A DNA stretch of 64,000 nucleotides from Evansella sp. AB-P1 (lineage in GTDB: Bacteria > Bacillota > Bacilli > Bacillales > Salisediminibacteriaceae). The position numbers and the translations under genes were made by a program. Below are positions 7,496 to 16,832 of this stretch, piece after piece (within the stretch, counting starts at the first letter, position 1; every line of letters starts with the position of its first letter). The stretch lies in NCBI RefSeq assembly GCF_029688925.1, contig NZ_JARUKY010000006.1:1-64000 (forward strand), in the 5' to 3' direction. Under the pieces are notes generated by a model that saw only the letters and a list, made by a program, of their open reading frames with translations, ran no database searches and had not been told where the DNA came from.

Positions 7496-8824
7496 CTATA
7501 CGTTTTTTTCCCTATTTTTTCCCTGGCACCTAAGAATAATCCACATGGTCAAACCGGAAATCCCGGCGGCGAGCAACGTCATTAGAAAGAAAGTTGTAAA
7601 GAAGTTCGCACTTATGGTAAGGATCTCAACGTTATTGTGAACCAATATAGTTTTAAAATGATGAACGACAACCGCCGAAACAAGCCCATAGCTAACAGCA
7701 TAGGCCAACAAAAGCCTCCATTTCAGATGACCACTATCCTTCACCACACTTGCCAGTCTCCGTCCCCAATAATAATGCCCCCCAAAGACTACCACTACAC
7801 AAATCATGGATACAACAGGATGTACACCAAATTTTTCCCCAAAACCACCAGAAAAAATCATAGCTACCTCGCCCATTAAGGTGATCGGAATAAAATGAAC
7901 AGCGGCAAAATAATGAATCCCTAGCTGAACCCCAAGAAGGACAGTTGGAGAATCATATAGAAGCTCCGCCCCCCTAGCCTGTAACGGAACACCGCCATTG
8001 AACATCGTTCCAATCACAAAGACGATAATCACAATAACCAAGGTGCTAATTGCCGCCAGCACACCTGGCACCGCCCCATTCGTATAGTCGTTCACCGACC
8101 GAAGCCTGGACCCTGCACGCCACTCCTTTGATCTCGTCCACATGCCAGAAACATAACTCATAAATCCAGTCAAAAAACCAACGATAAACGCCTCTAAAGC
8201 AGAATATGTTTTAATCAATTCATATTGATAACCCCAAATAGAAATGGTCCCCGTGGCGCTTTGGTCCAAGGCAAACAACAAAAGAATGACACCTAACAGA
8301 CCTCCAAATAAGATCGATTGCCGCACTTGCTCCAGTAAACCCCAGCCATTTTTCTGTTGACTAATCCAACCAGCAACGGAGATGATAGCAACCACTAACA
8401 TAAAATACACCCAATTTGTAAATTCCATCGACATCCCAGTTTGATCATAAAAATATAAATCCGCAAGCTGCACCGAAGGGAAAACACCAAACACCATTAA
8501 CAAGTTATCCACGAACGTAAACCAACCCAAAATCTCATTTATTAACGTGAATGAACTGATTGGCGCCAGCACCTCCATTATATAATGTGAGTCCTTGCTA
8601 ACATTGCGCTGTTGGAGGAGGCCCACCACCACAAACAACACCACCAACGTCCCGATAAAGAACGGCAACCCCTTTTTAACTTCCTCTTTAGTAAAACTAT
8701 AGACAAACTTTTTTGCAGCCAGCAATCCTTTACCAAACTGGTAAGTACCACTCTTCAACCCACTATGCGTACTCGTATCACGTTCGCCTTCGTTTTTACT
8801 ATTTGCTTTATCCTTTTCACCCAT
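7496..8824 (-). CDS. polytopic membrane protein of unknown function
   Basis: I do not recognise this 442-residue protein. After a hydrophilic, lysine- and serine-rich N-terminal 45 residues it shows about nine to ten strongly hydrophobic segments, the first at about residues 53-70. A conserved-looking cytoplasmic loop (TRSKEWRAGSRLRSVNDYTN) lies in the middle, and the protein ends in a basic tail (RCQGKNREKNV). The start at MGEKDK is preferred because a GGGGAA element lies just upstream; reading further to 8986 would add a basic, low-complexity extension without an obvious ribosome site. It is a single gene with no clear operon partner. Confidence 0.6.
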   Translation of the reverse strand: MGEKDKANSKNEGERDTSTHSGLKSGTYQFGKGLLAAKKFVYSFTKEEVKKGLPFFIGTLVVLFVVVGLLQQRNVSKDSHYIMEVLAPISSFTLINEILGWFTFVDNLLMVFGVFPSVQLADLYFYDQTGMSMEFTNWVYFMLVVAIISVAGWISQQKNGWGLLEQVRQSILFGGLLGVILLLFALDQSATGTISIWGYQYELIKTYSALEAFIVGFLTGFMSYVSGMWTRSKEWRAGSRLRSVNDYTNGAVPGVLAAISTLVIVIIVFVIGTMFNGGVPLQARGAELLYDSPTVLLGVQLGIHYFAAVHFIPITLMGEVAMIFSGGFGEKFGVHPVVSMICVVVVFGGHYYWGRRLASVVKDSGHLKWRLLLAYAVSYGLVSAVVVHHFKTILVHNNVEILTISANFFTTFFLMTLLAAGISGLTMWIILRCQGKNREKNV

Positions 8825-9361
8825 AAGCCGTTCCCCATTTTCATTCATGTTTGAAAACAAATTTCTAAACCCATTTTGAAACTTTTTTCTTAGACACAAC
8901 AACGACCATATTGTGTTAGTTGTCCCGACTAAGTTTTTTTGAAAATACACCTTTGATGAATTTTTTTTAAAATAGTTTTGCTTCATTCTTTATATTGTAA
9001 AGGAAGCTTCTCATTTTTTTCCACAATCAGCAATCAAATCAAATAGAGACGGAGTTTTTTTTAAGAATCAAGGCTTATTTTTTTATTCCAGTCAAACAGA
9101 TTTAACCTTATATATATACTTTTACGAGTTTTTGAACGGAATCTAACGAAATAATGTTAAAATATGTATATGGATTTGCGAACAAAGCGAGTTAAACAAA
9201 CTAGGATCATTGTTTAAGAAATCGTTAGCACATTTTTTTCCACAAACAAAAAAGTATGGGTGTATAAAACGAAACTATTAAATGGGTATATACAGAAAGA
9301 AGGCTTTAAGTGGTTATGTACAGAAAGAGTCTTAATTTCATCATAAAGAGAGGTGTTTCAC
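8825..9361. other. AT-rich intergenic region between divergent genes
   Basis: This stretch separates two divergently transcribed membrane-protein genes and should hold both promoters. It is very AT-rich, and I could not assign a promoter with confidence. No RNA structure or further gene is apparent. Confidence 0.4.
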
Positions 9362-9694
9362 GTGCATTTCGAATTTGGAAATTTTGGAATCTCACTTCCC
9401 CCTTTACACATGACAATAATCGCAATAGTCATTATTTTCTTGTTAGTAAGATGGAGTAAACAACTAGAAACAAGACGCTTTACAATCTTCTTCTACTTTC
9501 TGATTTGCACTATCATCGTTCCACTTTTTTCCACCATTACAAAAAATGGTTTATTTGAGTTATGGATACCCCTGGGATTTATTATTGTTTTCTTTCATTT
9601 GTTCCGTAATCCAAGAAACCATCCATCAAAAATGAAAGCGAGTAGTTTAGGACTTAGCATAGCGATATATCAGATGATTCTCCAATATCAATAA
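9362..9694 (+). CDS. small membrane protein
   Basis: This 110-residue protein has three or four hydrophobic segments (TIIAIVIIFLLV, FTIFFYFLICTIIVPLF, LWIPLGFIIVFFHLF and a weaker C-terminal one) separated by short basic loops. I do not recognise the family. The GTG at 9362 is favoured because GAGAGG ends eight bases before it; an in-frame GTG at 9353 overlaps that ribosome site. An intrinsic terminator follows at 9762. Confidence 0.5.
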   Translation: MHFEFGNFGISLPPLHMTIIAIVIIFLLVRWSKQLETRRFTIFFYFLICTIIVPLFSTITKNGLFELWIPLGFIIVFFHLFRNPRNHPSKMKASSLGLSIAIYQMILQYQ

Positions 9695-9761
9695 AGCTAT
9701 AATTATTTTTAATTTTGGCTGTAAAAGTTTTGCTATACTTAGGTCTGTTAGTCAATAAATA

Positions 9762-9800
9762 AAAATGGCCCAATTAAATCGGAGCCATTTTCTTTATGTT
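9762..9800. terminator. bidirectional intrinsic terminator
   Basis: AAAATGGC (9762-9769) and GCCATTTT (9784-9791) form the stem, with T-rich sequence on the right and A-rich sequence on the left. It can end transcription of the small membrane protein gene on the plus strand and of the endopeptidase gene on the minus strand. Confidence 0.75.
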
Positions 9801-9923
9801 TTATATGTCCAAAATTAGGGTGCAAAAATAGTTGGTAAATTCGCTATACTTTCGATTTATGATTTATTTTTTTCGCCAACGTTTACGGAAAATCCCTTCA
9901 AGTGTGCTAATGTGCTGTACTTG

Positions 9924-11693
9924 TTATTTAATTCTTCTTGCCCCTAGGTACCTTTGGCTCCAATACGTGTTGCTTAGGCTTGTAATGGTTACTCCCCTCG
10001 TGGAGTCCGTATGGATGAATTGGTTATTTCCAATGTAAATTCCGTTATGAGACGGACCTGCTTTATACGTTTCAAAGTAGACGATATCCCCTACTTTCGG
10101 TTTTGATACAGAGACGGTTGCGTTCCATTGGTCAGCTACTGTTCGGGGAAGATGAACACCATTTTTTTTGAAAAGATATTGCACGTACCCGCTACAGTCA
10201 AAGCCACGACTAGTCGTTCCACCCCAAAGATACGGGGTCCCTATATAACTGCCAGCGTCAGCGATTAAATTGATGGCATTAAAAGCTGAACTTGAGGAAG
10301 CCTTCGTTTGGGCATCTGATAAATGAATGGATGACACCTCGTCTAGCTTGTTCCACGTTGCTTGACTCACAAAGCCATCTGCAACTAATCCCCACTGCCT
10401 CTGAAACTGAATCACGGAATTTTTCGTAATATCGCCAAAGTATCCTGTTGGCTGAACGTGAAAATGCCCTAAAATCTGCAAACGATATTGCAGCTCCGTT
10501 ACCTCATTCCCTCTGCTACCAACCTGTAATATTGGAACATTGGATACAGCTTTCACCGATGAATTCGAACTAGAGGTGGACGAAGATGTGGAATTGGAAT
10601 TGGTCGACTTACTGTTCGTTGTCGTTTGCTTTGTCGTTGTCTCCTTGTTGGATTCCCTTGTAATAGCTCCTTCTAGTGCTTTTATTGTTTGTGGATTCGC
10701 AATTCCATCCACTTTTAACCCTGTGCTACGCTGAAAACTACGAATCCCATCTCGTGTGATTGTTCCATAATAACCGGTTGCTTCATGATAATTGAAATGA
10801 CCAACATGCATGAGCATTTGCTGTAATGTTTTCACGCTGTTACCTCGGTTCCCCTCCCGGAGAGTAACACTGCTTTTTGCCAAATTTGATGCTGCTGTCA
10901 CTAAGGATGCAGGTGCAGACGCAGACAATTGGCTCCCAACATTCACACTGGAAGTAGCAGTAGTTGTAGAATTTGACGTATTCGCCGATCCTTTCGAGCC
11001 AGTATTGGTAGTGGTAGTGCTTGAACCGCTATTCGTTTTTACTGTAGTTGATGTTGCCTGAATGTCTTTATTTATTGCCTCCAGTGTCGTCTTACTAGCT
11101 ACACCATCAACCTTTAAGCCACGCGCCTGCTGAAAGCGACGTACGCCAGCCTCTGTTATAGTCCCGTAATAGCCTGTTGCTTCATGGTAGTCGAAAAAGC
11201 CTGCTTTTTTCAGGTACATTTGCAATTTAACTACTTCTTCTCCCCTTGACCCAATTCGCAAAGCTCCACTTGTTTTTAATTGCTGCAAAGATTGACTTTG
11301 ACTGCTTGCGGAAGCAGTTGCTGTGCTGTTCCCATTAGATGTAGAGGGAGCAGCTGTCCCTGATGTATTTGTCGATGTAGAGATGGTGCTATTTTTTAAT
11401 GCAGCAAAGGTGGTTGGCCCAACAATGCCGTCTTGTTTTAGATTGTTATCCCGTTGAAAATCTTGAACGGCCTTTTTTGTAATATCCCCAAAGTAACCGG
11501 TTGCTGTGTGAAAGTGGAAGTACCCCTTTCCTTTTAACTGTTCTTGTAAAATAACGACATCTTCATTTTTCATTCCAAAATATAAGGTTTGATCTCCAAA
11601 AGCCGCCTCCGATATGGTCGGTGCTCCTAGAAAAACACCTGTAGCTGCAGCAGTTGTGACAATTGCTGTTCCAATTTTTGATTGAAAAACCAT
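9924..11693 (-). CDS. secreted peptidoglycan endopeptidase: four PG-binding repeats plus NlpC/P60
   Basis: This is a 589-residue exported cell-wall hydrolase. An N-terminal signal peptide (hydrophobic stretch followed by APTISEAAFG) leads into four peptidoglycan-binding_1 modules at about residues 33-80, 145-200, 275-330 and 385-440, each with a GYFG/GYYGxIT core. They are separated by Ser/Thr/Asn-rich linkers. The C-terminal NlpC/P60 domain (about 470-589) has Cys500 in GFDCSGYV, His in PSHNGIYIG and a polar third residue near FIHTDS, consistent with a gamma-D-glutamyl-diaminopimelate endopeptidase. The ribosome site GAGGTGG precedes the ATG. It is monocistronic, and the internal repeats show high mutual identity, suggesting recent module duplication. 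Confidence 0.88.
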   Translation of the reverse strand: MVFQSKIGTAIVTTAAATGVFLGAPTISEAAFGDQTLYFGMKNEDVVILQEQLKGKGYFHFHTATGYFGDITKKAVQDFQRDNNLKQDGIVGPTTFAALKNSTISTSTNTSGTAAPSTSNGNSTATASASSQSQSLQQLKTSGALRIGSRGEEVVKLQMYLKKAGFFDYHEATGYYGTITEAGVRRFQQARGLKVDGVASKTTLEAINKDIQATSTTVKTNSGSSTTTTNTGSKGSANTSNSTTTATSSVNVGSQLSASAPASLVTAASNLAKSSVTLREGNRGNSVKTLQQMLMHVGHFNYHEATGYYGTITRDGIRSFQRSTGLKVDGIANPQTIKALEGAITRESNKETTTKQTTTNSKSTNSNSTSSSTSSSNSSVKAVSNVPILQVGSRGNEVTELQYRLQILGHFHVQPTGYFGDITKNSVIQFQRQWGLVADGFVSQATWNKLDEVSSIHLSDAQTKASSSSAFNAINLIADAGSYIGTPYLWGGTTSRGFDCSGYVQYLFKKNGVHLPRTVADQWNATVSVSKPKVGDIVYFETYKAGPSHNGIYIGNNQFIHTDSTRGVTITSLSNTYWSQRYLGARRIK

Positions 11694-11949
11694 GTCTCCA
11701 CCTCTTTCAATTATTCTGTTGTTGTTGGATGTTTTTATATTTATTGGTTGATTGATTTATCTGTAATTTGTTGTTCACTAAAAAGAACAATTTATTATAG
11801 TTTATTTTATCAAGTTTATATAAAAACAAAGAGGGACTATTCTATACGTTTGTATGATTTTGTATATATTTTCTTTTTATTACCAATTAAAGAATGTGGA
11901 CGAAAGGAATGTTGAGGTAGATCGTTAAATAGCAGAATTGATCCACGCA

Positions 11950-11980
11950 AAAAAGCTAGTGAATATCTCACTAGCTTTTT
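11950..11980. terminator. bidirectional intrinsic terminator
   Basis: AAAAAGCTAGTGA (11950-11962) pairs with TCACTAGCTTTTT (11968-11980) to form a strong 13-base stem with a short loop and T-run. It lies about 280 bases beyond the 3' end of the minus-strand lipoprotein gene and also blocks leftward read-through into the endopeptidase promoter region. Confidence 0.75.
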
Positions 11981-12010
11981 CATCATTTATATTAGGGGAG
12001 TAAATGATTG

Positions 12011-12051
12011 TCACAAAATTGTCAGGAACCTGTTCCCTGACAATTTTGTGA
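12011..12051. repeat. perfect 16-bp-arm palindrome
   Basis: The arm at 12011-12026 (TCACAAAATTGTCAGG) is the exact reverse complement of 12036-12051, with a nine-base centre. The centre resembles the arms, so the whole element reads as CAGG-AACCTGTTC-CCTG. There is no run of Ts after it. It is similar in style to the palindrome at 22196-22230. Confidence 0.65.
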
Positions 12052-12257
12052 ATGGAGGAAAGGTGGTGGCAGCCAAGCTTTCCTCCTATATATAGAGTCA
12101 ACATGGCCTGTGGCTAATAGACCATGGACCTAGTATAACATTGCTTCATCGAAAGAGAGCCATTGGTAATTAACCATTTCACTCTCTCTCTCCACATAAC
12201 CATTATATGAATGAACTTACCTTTTGGAACTGCGTTTTCAATATTTAATGAACATTA

Positions 12258-12728
12258 TTAACGATTGTCTCGTTGTCTTACCATTTCATAATGCTCACGA
12301 TTTACTAACACATCACCAAGACCATCTTCGTCAACTAAGTTATGACCATATCCCATTTCTTCGGTGAATCCATTATTATTGTTATTATTTTGACGGCTAT
12401 TTCGATAACGTTGTTGCTCTTCTCGATCAATGTCATTATCTAGACCTCTGTTCTGGTCTCTTCCGTCAAGATCACCGTTCATGCCTCTTCCATTAAACCC
12501 ATCATTGCCTAATCCACCGCGATTGCCATGGGTATCAATACCATCGCGATTTAAGCCTCTTCCATTGAAGTCATCGCCAGTGTCATAACCACGATTTAAT
12601 TCGCGATTATTTTCTGTTGGATCAAACATCGGATCAACAATGTTATCATCATTCGTTGTTCCACAACCAGACAATACCCCAGCCGCAAGAACACCCGAAA
12701 GCAATGATAAATACATCTTTTTCTTCAT
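12258..12728 (-). CDS. Asn/Gly/Asp-rich putative lipoprotein
   Basis: The 156-residue product begins with a lipoprotein signal peptide (KKKMYLSLLSGVLAAG followed by the lipobox LSGC) and a mature chain dominated by Asn, Gly, Asp and Arg. Repeated motifs of the type NRGLDND, FNGRGMNGD and FNGRGLNRDG indicate internal repetition. The C-terminal 35 residues (from FTEEMGYG) look more conserved. A GGAGG element eight bases before the ATG fixes the start. No enzymatic domain is visible. It lies in a cluster with two further small lipoprotein genes. Confidence 0.65.
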   Translation of the reverse strand: MKKKMYLSLLSGVLAAGVLSGCGTTNDDNIVDPMFDPTENNRELNRGYDTGDDFNGRGLNRDGIDTHGNRGGLGNDGFNGRGMNGDLDGRDQNRGLDNDIDREEQQRYRNSRQNNNNNNGFTEEMGYGHNLVDEDGLGDVLVNREHYEMVRQRDNR

Positions 12729-12917
12729 CTGCTCTTCCTCCTGTTGTTTGATAGTCATTTATCATTTTGCGGAATCCATTAAGCTGAATTCTTATGACTT
12801 ATCATGACCCAAAGAGGAAGCTTTTATTATTTTTTGTCAAAATTCATGTAAGAAAACGATGACCATTTATTGGATATAGAAAAAGAGATGATCACGCTAG
12901 CTGCTTAAGCGAATGGC

Positions 12918-13043
12918 TTAACCTCCAATTCCTCCATCATCAATGTTAGGCTGTTGTGGCGGATCGTCATAGTCCCCACATGCAGTAACCATTCCAAAGG
13001 CAAATGCACTAGATAGTAATATTAGAAATAGCTTCTTCTTCAT
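12918..13043 (-). CDS. very small putative lipoprotein (41 aa), tandem paralogue 1
   Basis: This short gene encodes 41 residues: MKKKLFLILLSSAFAFGMVT, then the lipobox ACGD and a short tail ending PNIDDGGIGG. AAGGAGG lies eight bases before the ATG, so translation is plausible. It is closely similar to the next gene upstream (13160-13288), including the signal peptide and the PNI(D/N)DGGIGG end. The mature peptide would be about 20 residues tethered to the membrane. Function unknown. Confidence 0.65.
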   Translation of the reverse strand: MKKKLFLILLSSAFAFGMVTACGDYDDPPQQPNIDDGGIGG

Positions 13044-13159
13044 GAAATTTTCCTCCTTAACATAACGTTTGGTTAGAATTATTCATTCAAATAGCTATGA
13101 TACACAAATTAAACAAAATTTGACGGTGGTTGAGACCTTTAGCTAGAAACACTTAAGCT

Positions 13160-13288
13160 TTAGCCTCCAATGCCTCCATCATTAATGTTAGGCTGTTGAC
13201 CAGGGTCATTTTCAATGTCACCACATGCAGTAACCATTCCTAACGCGAAAAGACTAGACATCAGAATCAACATTAATTTTTTCTTCAT
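13160..13288 (-). CDS. very small putative lipoprotein (42 aa), tandem paralogue 2
   Basis: It encodes 42 residues with the signal MKKKLMLILMSSLFALGMVT, lipobox ACGD, an acidic spacer and the same PNINDGGIGG ending as its neighbour. GGAGG is nine bases before the chosen ATG; a longer reading frame starting at 13345 lacks a ribosome site. Both genes point toward the larger lipoprotein gene at 12258. The strong similarity in coding and flanking sequence implies a recent tandem duplication. Confidence 0.65.
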   Translation of the reverse strand: MKKKLMLILMSSLFALGMVTACGDIENDPGQQPNINDGGIGG

Positions 13289-14149
13289 ACAACAAGCCTC
13301 CTTTTTTCGGTGCCAGCTTTTGGTGCTTTTTTTGGTGCCTGACACCTAATTTCCCGCCTCATAAGAAGAGAAAAATCATCTATATGAAAAGGGGAATTAT
13401 TCTTTCTGCAAAGAATATTCACCCTTGTTGACGCGAACCACAGTAGATTATTTCGTAGTGTCTGGCCCCTGCTTAGTCACCTTTAGTTTCAACAGTGATT
13501 CTAACAGCCTTATTTCACCTAAACAATGGTTTTAAACCTCTTTTTATTCTTTTATAGATTATCTCACAATCATTACACACATTTTGATATTGTCGTTTTT
13601 TATCTTTATTGTCGTAAAAACCCAAGAATGATTTAACTATAATCGTTAGAAAGCTTTTACTATAAAACAGGTGGAACTCTACCTAGTAGGGGCTCCATCG
13701 TTCTCCAACATACTCCGCCGTTTAACCGAGGGTTTTTGTACCCGATCTAGCTGTACCCGGTTCCTTTTACCCTAGTTCAATCTCCATTCTCCCCCCTATT
13801 CGATCGTTGAATCGGGGCAGATTGAATCTGGTCTAGTCGAAGCAGGTTAAGCTTGATTCGAATCTCAAATGTCTTATCTTCTGCTAACTATAATTTCCGA
13901 ATTTCGCCTTTCATCTCAATATCTCATTCAAATTAAAGTTTTAATTCGACACCACAAGTTGTATTATTTTAGGGAAAAACCATATTTCCTAGGAAATATG
14001 GTCTTTAAAGTAGAAATCACATGTTGTTTTGCAAAATAAATGTTAAACAAACGTTTATTTAAGGTACAGTTAGACAACTTTCCACCTCAATTCAACAATA
14101 TTATGACAATGACTGATAATCTCTTCATAAACTCTCATTACATTTTTTG
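13289..14149. other. intergenic region with one diverged 89-bp-type repeat unit
   Basis: No gene is visible over about 860 bases. At 13315-13350 there are several GGTGC(C) words including GGTGCCTGACACC. At 13715-13790 a single, diverged copy of the 89-bp repeat occurs (TTTAACCGAGGGTTTTTGTA, then two GTACC words and CCCTAGTTCAATCTCC). The following 80 bases contain more GAATC/GATTC words. The rest is AT-rich. Confidence 0.5.
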
Positions 14150-14189
14150 CAAAAATAAAATAAGGACCGCCAAATTAATGGTGATCCTT
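14150..14189 (-). terminator. intrinsic terminator after the GGDEF-EAL gene
   Basis: On the minus strand AAGGATCACC and GGCGGTCCTT form a ten-pair stem with an eight-base loop (14162-14189), followed by a T-rich tract (14150-14161). It lies 23 bases beyond the stop codon at 14212. Confidence 0.75.
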
Positions 14190-14211
14190 ATGCGTTAAAA
14201 ATTTTTTGTCA

Positions 14212-15924
14212 TTATACAGGGCATTCATTACATATATCAAAAAGTTGTTCAACTTCCCTTGCAGGTAGAGGTTTATTAAAGAAGTAGCCTTGTGCGATAT
14301 CACTTCCTTGTTCTTTTACAAACAAAAGCTGCGATTCCTTTTCAACTCCTTCACATATAACAGAAAACCCTAACTGCTTTGCCATTTGTACAATAGCCTT
14401 TACTAAGGCTACATCTTTTCCTAATTCTTCACCTTCGATATTTTTCAAAAAGGCTTTATCTATTTTTACAGTATCAATTGGAAATTGAATGAGCTGACTT
14501 AATGAAGAATAGCCAATCCCAAAATCATCTAATGCTATTCTGACACCTTTATTTTTTAGTGCTATTAATTTTTCTAACGCGTCATCCACATCATTTAAAG
14601 CATAATTTTCCGTAATTTCAAGACTGACTTGGTGAGGGTTTATTCCAGTGTTATTTATAATGTGAATAACTCGACTTGCAAATTCGGCATCGTCAAACTG
14701 TTTTTTTGAAACATTAATAGAAATGACCATATCATTATAACCTTTCTCATTCCACTGCTTCAATTGCTCAATAGCTTTTTTCATAACGAAATAATCCATC
14801 TCTACAATGAGACCCAATTCTTCTGCTTCATGAAGAAATTCGTTTGGTCCTAATACTCCTTTAACGGGGTGGTTCCAACGAATTAATGCCTCAAGACCAT
14901 AGGGCTTCATCGTATTTGTATTCACCATTAGCTGATAATGAACATCAAATTGACACTTTTCCAAAGCAAGTCTTAAGTGATTGCCTAAGACCAGTTGCTT
15001 AAATGCATTCTCTTTAATGCTGTCATGAAAAAAATGAAAATTATTTTTCCCTTCATCTTTAGATGAATACATTGCAGTATCGGCATTTTGAATGAGAATA
15101 TCAGAATGAATTCCGTGATCCGGATAAAAACTAATTCCAACACTTGCCGTAATATAATACTCTCTTTTTTCGATAAAAATAGGGTTTTCTCGTTGGTATC
15201 TAAAAAATTGTTCGATATATTGAATTACTTTTTTCTCTGTGCTCCCATCTTCTAATAAAATGAGAAATTCATCACCACCAAAACGTGACACAATATTTTT
15301 TTCACCAAAAATATATCGTAATCGGTTCCCAAAATCCTTTAACAGAATATCGCCTGCATGGTGTCCTAATGTGTCGTTAATTAGCTTGAATCGATCTAAG
15401 TCTAAAAAAAGTAAAGCAAATCTATTATGATGTTCGGCATCCTTTAACTTTGTCGTTAAGATCTCTTTAAATTTTGTCCTATTAGGTAAGTTCGTTAACA
15501 AGTCATAGTGGGCAAGATAGTCAAGCTTCTGTTCCGCTTCCCTCTGATCTGTCATATCTCTTACTGCACCAATATAAAAGGAATCGTGCTCCTTGTTTTC
15601 ATTTATTTGAGTGATGGTTGTATAGGAATAAATAAGTTCTCCATTTTTCTTGCGATTGACTAACTCCCCTGACCAAGATCCATGATCTTTAATATTGCTC
15701 CACATTTCCTCATATATATGCTTTTCAGTGTTTCCAGAGCTTAAATAATTGGGGTTTCTTAAATGTAATTCTTCCATTGTATATCCCGTCATTTTTTCAA
15801 ATGCAGGATTGGCAAAGATGATCTCCCTATTACTGTTCGTAACAATTAACCCATCATTTGTTTGATAAAACATTTGTATTACATTATCGTAGTCGCTTAT
15901 GAAATTTTTAAACTCTTGATTCAT
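14212..15924 (-). CDS. PAS-GGDEF-EAL cyclic di-GMP signalling protein
   Basis: The 570-residue protein has an N-terminal PAS domain (about 10-130, with the PAC-like end VRDMTDQREAEQKL), a GGDEF domain (about 135-300) and an EAL domain (about 310-560). The diguanylate cyclase motif is intact (GGDEF at 216-220). The phosphodiesterase residues are also intact: EALIRW at 345-350, Asn of SINVS, Glu of EITEN, DDFG, K of KIDK and EGVE. No RxxD inhibitory site is seen upstream of GGDEF. There is no membrane segment, so it is probably a cytoplasmic sensor that makes or degrades c-di-GMP. No strong ribosome site precedes the ATG. It is monocistronic, with its own terminator. Confidence 0.9.
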   Translation of the reverse strand: MNQEFKNFISDYDNVIQMFYQTNDGLIVTNSNREIIFANPAFEKMTGYTMEELHLRNPNYLSSGNTEKHIYEEMWSNIKDHGSWSGELVNRKKNGELIYSYTTITQINENKEHDSFYIGAVRDMTDQREAEQKLDYLAHYDLLTNLPNRTKFKEILTTKLKDAEHHNRFALLFLDLDRFKLINDTLGHHAGDILLKDFGNRLRYIFGEKNIVSRFGGDEFLILLEDGSTEKKVIQYIEQFFRYQRENPIFIEKREYYITASVGISFYPDHGIHSDILIQNADTAMYSSKDEGKNNFHFFHDSIKENAFKQLVLGNHLRLALEKCQFDVHYQLMVNTNTMKPYGLEALIRWNHPVKGVLGPNEFLHEAEELGLIVEMDYFVMKKAIEQLKQWNEKGYNDMVISINVSKKQFDDAEFASRVIHIINNTGINPHQVSLEITENYALNDVDDALEKLIALKNKGVRIALDDFGIGYSSLSQLIQFPIDTVKIDKAFLKNIEGEELGKDVALVKAIVQMAKQLGFSVICEGVEKESQLLFVKEQGSDIAQGYFFNKPLPAREVEQLFDICNECPV

Positions 15925-16142
15925 TTACGTGGTAAGGAATGATATATGATAAAAACCATAAGAACATCAATATACCTTCCTTTCCATCCCCCCTAAACAA
16001 TAAATTTAATAAGCGTATTTGTCGATTTTTCATGTACTTTGTTGTCAGAAACATTATAACAGGTATAAATTCTATGTACAGAAGTATGTATTACCAATGT
16101 TTAATAATTGTATAATTATAAAAGACCTACTGACGATATGCC

Positions 16143-16195
16143 AAAAAAAAAAACAAGGACCAAATGTGAACAAATTTTCACACACATGGTCCCGT
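16143..16195 (-). terminator. intrinsic terminator after fabZ
   Basis: On the minus strand GGGACCATGTGTG pairs with CACATTTGGTCC across a short loop (16156-16195) and is followed by TTG and a run of eleven Ts (16143-16153). It starts 18 bases after the fabZ stop. The GGGACC/GGTCC arms echo the dispersed GGGAC palindromes. Confidence 0.85.
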
Positions 16196-16212
16196 ACAAT
16201 TTTGTGTCAGTT

Positions 16213-16647
16213 TTACTTTTTGTCGTCCAAGGCAAACATTAGCTCCGCTTCAGCAACAGTTTTTCCATCCACAGATGCAACTGCCTTCCCTTTTCCAATT
16301 TTCCCGCGAAGCCTTGTCATTTCAACCTCTAAACGTAATTGATCCCCTGGCTTCACCTGTCCTTTAAAACGACACCCATCAATTCCTGCAAAAAAAGCTA
16401 GCTTACCTCTATTTTCTTCCTTCTTCAGCATAGCAACTGCACCAACCTGTGCTAACGCTTCAATGATTAATACTCCTGGCATTACCGGGTAATCTGGAAA
16501 GTGGCCGTTAAAAAATTCTTCGTTAGCTGTTACATTTTTCAACCCTACAGCTCGTTGCCCTTCCTCCACTTCTAAAATACGATCCACTAATAAAAAAGGA
16601 TATCGATGTGGAATAATTTCTTTTATTTCATCAATTGAAAGTGTCAT
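16213..16647 (-). CDS. fabZ: 3-hydroxyacyl-[acyl-carrier-protein] dehydratase FabZ
   Basis: FabZ removes water from 3-hydroxyacyl-ACP in type II fatty acid elongation. The 144-residue hot-dog protein has the catalytic His49 in [16 protein letters not shown] and Glu63 in IIEALAQ, and starts with the typical [23 protein letters not shown] lies eight bases before the ATG. Its position downstream of mbl, flhO and flhP is the same as B. subtilis fabZ (ywpB). A strong terminator follows. Confidence 0.95.
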   Translation of the reverse strand: MTLSIDEIKEIIPHRYPFLLVDRILEVEEGQRAVGLKNVTANEEFFNGHFPDYPVMPGVLIIEALAQVGAVAMLKKEENRGKLAFFAGIDGCRFKGQVKPGDQLRLEVEMTRLRGKIGKGKAVASVDGKTVAEAELMFALDDKK

Positions 16648-16832
16648 ATTTATGACCTCCTCATATATGTAGGTTACAATCCCCTATTCATCATTAGTTT
16701 ACTTTTTTTCGAAGCTTGTTACAAGTGGAATTTACCTTTGTTTCATTATAAATGTTTCTTTCTTTGACTAATAAGTCTTTCTTGATCCTTATTGGCTGGT
16801 ACTATTCTTCCTTTATGTTAGACCATCATGCA

